DNA of 64,000 bases from the NCBI RefSeq assembly GCF_033958435.1, contig NC_134150.1, forward strand, positions 35,149,501 to 35,213,500, in the 5' to 3' direction. Below, in pieces: positions 59,493 through 64,000 of the stretch. The notes under the pieces are model-generated. The model did no database searches. It was given only the letters and a program-made list of their open reading frames with translations, and was not told the origin of the DNA. The stretch's first letter is position 1. Every line of letters begins with the position of its first letter. Source of the DNA: Carettochelys insculpta. Lineage: Eukaryota; Chordata; Testudines; Carettochelyidae. The position numbers were made by a program, and so were the translations under genes.

Positions 59493-61537
59493 TAACAATA
59501 AATAAATATAAAATATGTGGCTCAGTCCTCTTCCCTCTGCCCCAGAGCCAGGCAACCCCAATCCCCTGCCCCCCCCCCCAATTAACCTAATGATGGCGAC
59601 TCACTGGAGCTGCTCCGCTGCTGCCATCACCATGTGTGTCTCCCTCCAAACACATTGGGCGTGTGCACAGAGTGGCAGTAAGCATTCCCAGTGCACGGCT
59701 TTGAGCAGGAGCTGCATTTCACTGCTCAAAGAGCTGCATGTGGCTGGAGAGCTGCAGGTGGGTCACCCCGGTCTAAGCAATACATCACATAATGGCATTG
59801 TAACATTTTTCAGAATTAATTTCCATCCCATTCTTTATGCATACTAACATTTTTAATTGCCTTATTTTCACCATATGGAAGAGGGATTTTTTTTCAGCTA
59901 TCCATAACGCACAAGTCTTTCTCCTGAGTGTTTACAGTAATCTTATATGTTACTTTTAACAATAAATATTGAAAATTGAGACTGACAGTGGTGATCCTTT
60001 AAATATGTAGTTGGCCTTTTTCCACTTCATGTTCCAATGTTTCCCATTTTTGGGTATGAGAGATTGAGTTTTACACACTTAGTGCAATTCCTGGAAAAAG
60101 GGCAAATTGCGTTGCTCAAGGTATAATAATTTAAAATATAGCATTATTTTGTTGAAATGGCAGTCTTTTTATTGCACTTTTGTAGTTGATTTTTCAGGCT
60201 CTAGACACATTCACCCTTGATATATAAAGAGCTAAGGGAGAGAGAGCTTCAATTTATTATACAGATATCTGATCAAAGCAGAAGCAAATTGCTCAAAGTG
60301 TTCATTTTACTTTGAAAGCAAAATTATACATCTTAAGAAACATTGCTAATTTGGAAACCAATCTGAGAATTGAAAACAATAGCCAAATGAAATTTTTGGA
60401 TAAATCTATAACTTATTACACATTATCAAATTACTGCATATAAACTATCTGGCATCCCAAAATGGGTTCAAGGTACTGAGCTGCATAATAGTGTAGTAGC
60501 TGTTTAAATATCTATGTGCCTGCCTTTGACCACATCTCTAACAATAGTACTGATGGAAGTTTAGCTTTGCAGTGTACACTATTGACCAATATGGAACCAT
60601 TTCTAAAATGAATTCTAGTAACTAAACAGTAGAATAGAATCTGTCCTCAAAGTTCCCCTGCCCTGATGATTATCTCATCCTGTTGAAGTATCTGTGATAG
60701 ATATTTGCTCACCATTTACTAATTTAAATGTTTGTGTTATAAATTTATACCTTAGTGTGGAAGTGCAGGTGCTGTAGAGCAGACTGTTACCAGAACATGA
60801 TGCCAGTGGGGTAAGGGAAGAATGTGCTGTTAAGACTTAAAAAAGAGAGGACTCAATAAGCAAGAGAATATCAAGGAAGACATATATTTTTAAGGAAAAT
60901 AAATGTGCAGCTGAAGTTGTAGATAATTACAGTTAGAAGATTGACAAAGCTATTGTTATAGGTGAGACACCATGGCACGTTTGGCTCCGAAACTGTTGAA
61001 TTAGTCTTTACTTTATTTCCATGATTTTGACATTGAAAATTCAGTGTGTATAGTGTAATTGCTGTAACTGGAGCTGCTGCATTCCCAGTGCATCAGCTTC
61101 AGTGTGCCCCACCTGATGGGCCAGCTAGTTTACATTTTAAAACACCACTAAATTCAAAGTAGAGATTATTGTGTAGGAACAGGCGTTGATTTAGGGGTAA
61201 AACTTGAATTGCTATTGCCAGAGCTAACAATGCACTAAAGACAAGCCTTTGACATGAAGGGATATATAAATGCTGAATGTTATTTTTATATTTAATTCAT
61301 GTGCTCACTTATATCGCCCATTGAAGAAGTCATTCAAATGACATCTGCAGACAATCCCAAATGGATTTACATTTTTGTTTCCTTATCTATTGTGCCACTT
61401 TTGCTGAACTCCCAATCTGTTTTGTCTCTGTGGCATATAAAATCCCACCCTGAAATGCAACTATAAATTGCTGAGAGATTAAATTCTTAAGTTCCCTCTC
61501 TAGTTTTCTATCTGGTTTCTGAAACAGAGCAGTTTTA

Positions 61538-61956
61538 GGCCCTGCCTACGCTAGCCCAAATCTTTGAAATGGCCATGCAAATGGATATTTCGAAGATTAC
61601 TAATGAGGCGCTGAAATACATATTCAGCGCCTCATTAGCATGCTGGTGGCTGCGGCTTTTCGAAATTGACACGGCTGTCCAAATGGGGGTCCTTTTGAAA
61701 GGACCCCGGGAACTTCAAAATCCCCTTACTTTTATCTGCTGATAGGAATAAGGGGATTTCGAAGTTGGCGGGGTCCTTTAAAAAAGGAGCCCCATCTGGA
61801 CGAGCTGCATGGCAGTGAGACATGTCAATTTCGAAGTGCCGCGGCTTGAGGCATGCTGACGAGGTGCTGAATATGTATTTCAGTGCCTCATCAGTAATCT
61901 TCGAAATGGCCACTTGCATGGCCATTTTGAAGATTTGGGCTAGTGTAGACATGGCC
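61538..61956. mobile_element. Long palindromic MITE (419 bp), second family member
   Basis: Seen: ends GGCCCTGCCTACGCTAGCCC and GGGCTAGTGTAGACATGGCC. The arms carry ATTTCGAAGATTACTAATGAGGCGCTGAAATA and its inverse, and meet near 61741 (TGATAGGAATAAGGGG). Flanks TTA and TTT fit a 3-bp duplication. It contains TTCGAA sites in both arms like 57174-57610, and the ends match 3716-4215. Confidence 0.9.
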
Positions 61957-62689
61957 TTTGTGAGTAATGGTTGGAAATGCTGGCTTAATTGACCAGCAAA
62001 AGATGGATTTCTGGTATCCTGAACAAATAAAAAGAGACTTATTTTTTAACAAGAATTCAGCCTAATGTTCATGAAGCTTTAAAAACAAACAACCCCGCTA
62101 TGTTAACCAGACTTCACCATTAGAAAATGAGCCACAAGTTCAAAGGACTAGTTCTGTGCTAAAGATGCTTAGGATAGATGCGAAAGGCATGACCCAATGT
62201 TGCGTTACCTCTAAAGCTGTTTCCATAATTGCATCCTGTTCTTTTATGACTGCTTGGTGTATGATTTCATACATGTGATATTGTACTTTAAAATGTGTCT
62301 CATGCCATGTGTGTGGTTATTTCATGTGAAATAAGGATCTCAGAGATACAATCTTGTGAAAATCCAGTCATTTTGGCACTCAATTTTTTAATATAATTTC
62401 TTTAATTTCATTGTATCCTTTTCCTCTAGCAGTACTCCCACTTGGCATTTAAAATTATTTCTACCAAGTCAAAAATGCATAACAGACATTAAATGCACAT
62501 CTGTTAGCTCACTTTGCTCATTGTTTTGCTGTGAGGACTCATCACATGGATTTCCAAGGAAGCTGGCTGGATCAATTCAGGCTACTGGAGTGACTGCTGG
62601 GAAGCTCAGAGGTGCTATGGGAAGGTTGTTCTTTGTTCATAATTGTATAGTTCATGCAAACTGTTGCATTTGGACAGATCTGGCATCTT

Positions 62690-62880
62690 GTAGATAAATT
62701 CCTGAGGAAGGATCTTCATAATAGAATCAAAGTGACAAAAGGTGAGAGGTAGATGGGATGAAGTGACTGCCTCTAGGTCACACAGCAGGCCAGCAGAGGA
62801 CCCAGGCATGGAACCTGTATCTTCTGAATCCTAGGCTAGAGCCTCGTTCACTGGACCAAGGTCTCTCTCACTTCAATAGG
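62690..62880 (-). repeat. MIR-type SINE, minus orientation
   Basis: Seen: GAAGTGACTGCCTCTAGGTCACACAGCAGGCCAGCAGAGGACCCAGGCATGGAACCTG .. CTAGAGCCTCGTTCACTGGACCAAGGTC, the core and head of MIR in reverse. Confidence 0.75.
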
Positions 62881-64000
62881 TTATTGCATACAAAATTCTA
62901 CTTCCCAGCCTCTTTTTTTCAATCTTTTTTTGAAAGGGTGGGGGCGAAGAAAATTTTGATAGTGGAATTGTTTCTCAGGCAATTAAAAATCATGATCATC
63001 CATGCTAAAACGAATGTTGTCCCCCGCTTGGAAATAAAATTCCATGGGTGGATCTGACTTTTCCTCATTTTCTGTGAGGCACTCTGGAGATGAGTGGAAA
63101 AGATGCAACAGAGATGGAAAAACTAGACTAGTACTAGTGTTGCATAGCGAAAAAAAGTGAAAACCATGGATGCACTGGTCTGCTGTTTGAAGTGGTATTA
63201 TTGTGCCCATAGAATACATGCCACAGTTGTGGTCCAGAAGACATCCTGAGAGTGAGTACTTGCAGTACCATCATTACTACTGTGTGCATCGCTATGCTGT
63301 GTAGTTTGGTGTCATAAGCGCTCCCTGTGCTTTCTAGACTTAGCATAACATTAAGTAGAAGTATTGATTTTTGCTGTTATCATTATTGCTAGTTTGGCTT
63401 CTAATATGTCACAGGACCCTTCAGCGTTGATATTTTTTGATTACTGATTTACACCTTAGTTTAGAACAAACCACTGCTGAAAAGAGACTGGTAGAGGTAA
63501 ATGGCTAAGTTGGTGCATAAGTCACTGGATTCAGGACTGAACTAATTAATTTAATGGGTCAAGTGGATAGTTAAGTACCGAATATGTTTGAGGTGTAATG
63601 CTTGCTTTTTAAATTACTTAAATTTATGGTTCAATTGTAAAGAGCTAATTTGATAAAATAGGGTATTTTATTTCATGATCTAACAACTTTTTACTTTTAT
63701 ACAGTACATGTAATCTCTTGGCATGTTGTATAATGCACTCAGAAATGAGCTTAGAGTGTTTTTTGAGTGAGTGTTCTTACCATGTGATTTCTCTCTGTTC
63801 TCCATACATGACATGAGTTTGGTGGGTCTGAGTATGTAGATTCTAGTGACCAGTACATACATAAAAAATAAACAACAACCCCGCTATGGTTGTTATAAAG
63901 AGGTGGGGAACATTTTCAAGTCAGGGGCACTGACCGCAGACAAGTCACTTGGGAGCCACAGAAGCAAAAACAAAAAACCAAACACCTCACTGATGTGGTG
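62881..64000. other. Intron 1 stretch to window end, nothing recognised
   Basis: AT-rich. Frames up to 78 codons, none gene-like. No repeat identified with confidence. Confidence 0.5.

Noticed and set aside
59244..59561. Cys/Val repeat protein on the minus strand
   Set aside because: Translation of the (AC)n microsatellite.

Overview
The window looks like vertebrate nuclear DNA, most likely from a turtle. It has no operons. About 99% is non-coding, and recognisable DNA is dominated by interspersed repeats that I associate with chelonian genomes: a CR1 LINE 3' end, a tRNA-derived SINE with a CR1-like tail, a second SINE family with a head of the type GTAGCCGTGTTAGTCTG, hAT-type elements with 8-bp duplications, a PIF/Harbinger relic, and long palindromic MITEs. 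The turtle assignment rests on remembered repeat families and was not checked by a search. Layout: (1) 1-14.3 kb is intergenic DNA with a decayed Harbinger transposon at the left edge (about 1-2.08 kb), several MITEs and SINE pieces, and no gene that I recognise. (2) 14.35-14.76 kb is a strongly C/T-rich tract (G-rich on the minus strand). (3) About 14.75-15.87 kb is a CpG island carrying a full CRE, an inverted-palindrome E-box and a CCAAT box, followed by the first coding exon of CMIP (c-Maf-inducing protein) at 15428-15724 on the plus strand, with a clean GT donor. (4) 15725-64000 is CMIP intron 1, which runs off the right edge; exon 2 is not in the window. The intron holds all the remaining repeats: SINEs (several as fold-back inverted dimers), a Tigger-like MITE, two copies of one hAT family, a MER5/Charlie-like hAT element, a solo endogenous-retrovirus LTR, a CR1 copy and two large palindromes. 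The one real protein-coding feature I can defend strongly is CMIP exon 1. CMIP is a cytosolic adaptor in which a PH-like N-terminal region is followed by C-terminal leucine-rich repeats; exon 1 supplies the N-terminus and the start of the PH-like region. The most speculative observation is a chain of plus-strand exon-like segments inside intron 1 (about 19.3-52.2 kb) whose reading-frame phases can be made to fit. They could be an unannotated nested gene or chance, and are reported at low confidence. Repeat-free stretches of the intron (for example 46.2-47.8 and 52.5-53.0 kb) are candidate regulatory DNA.
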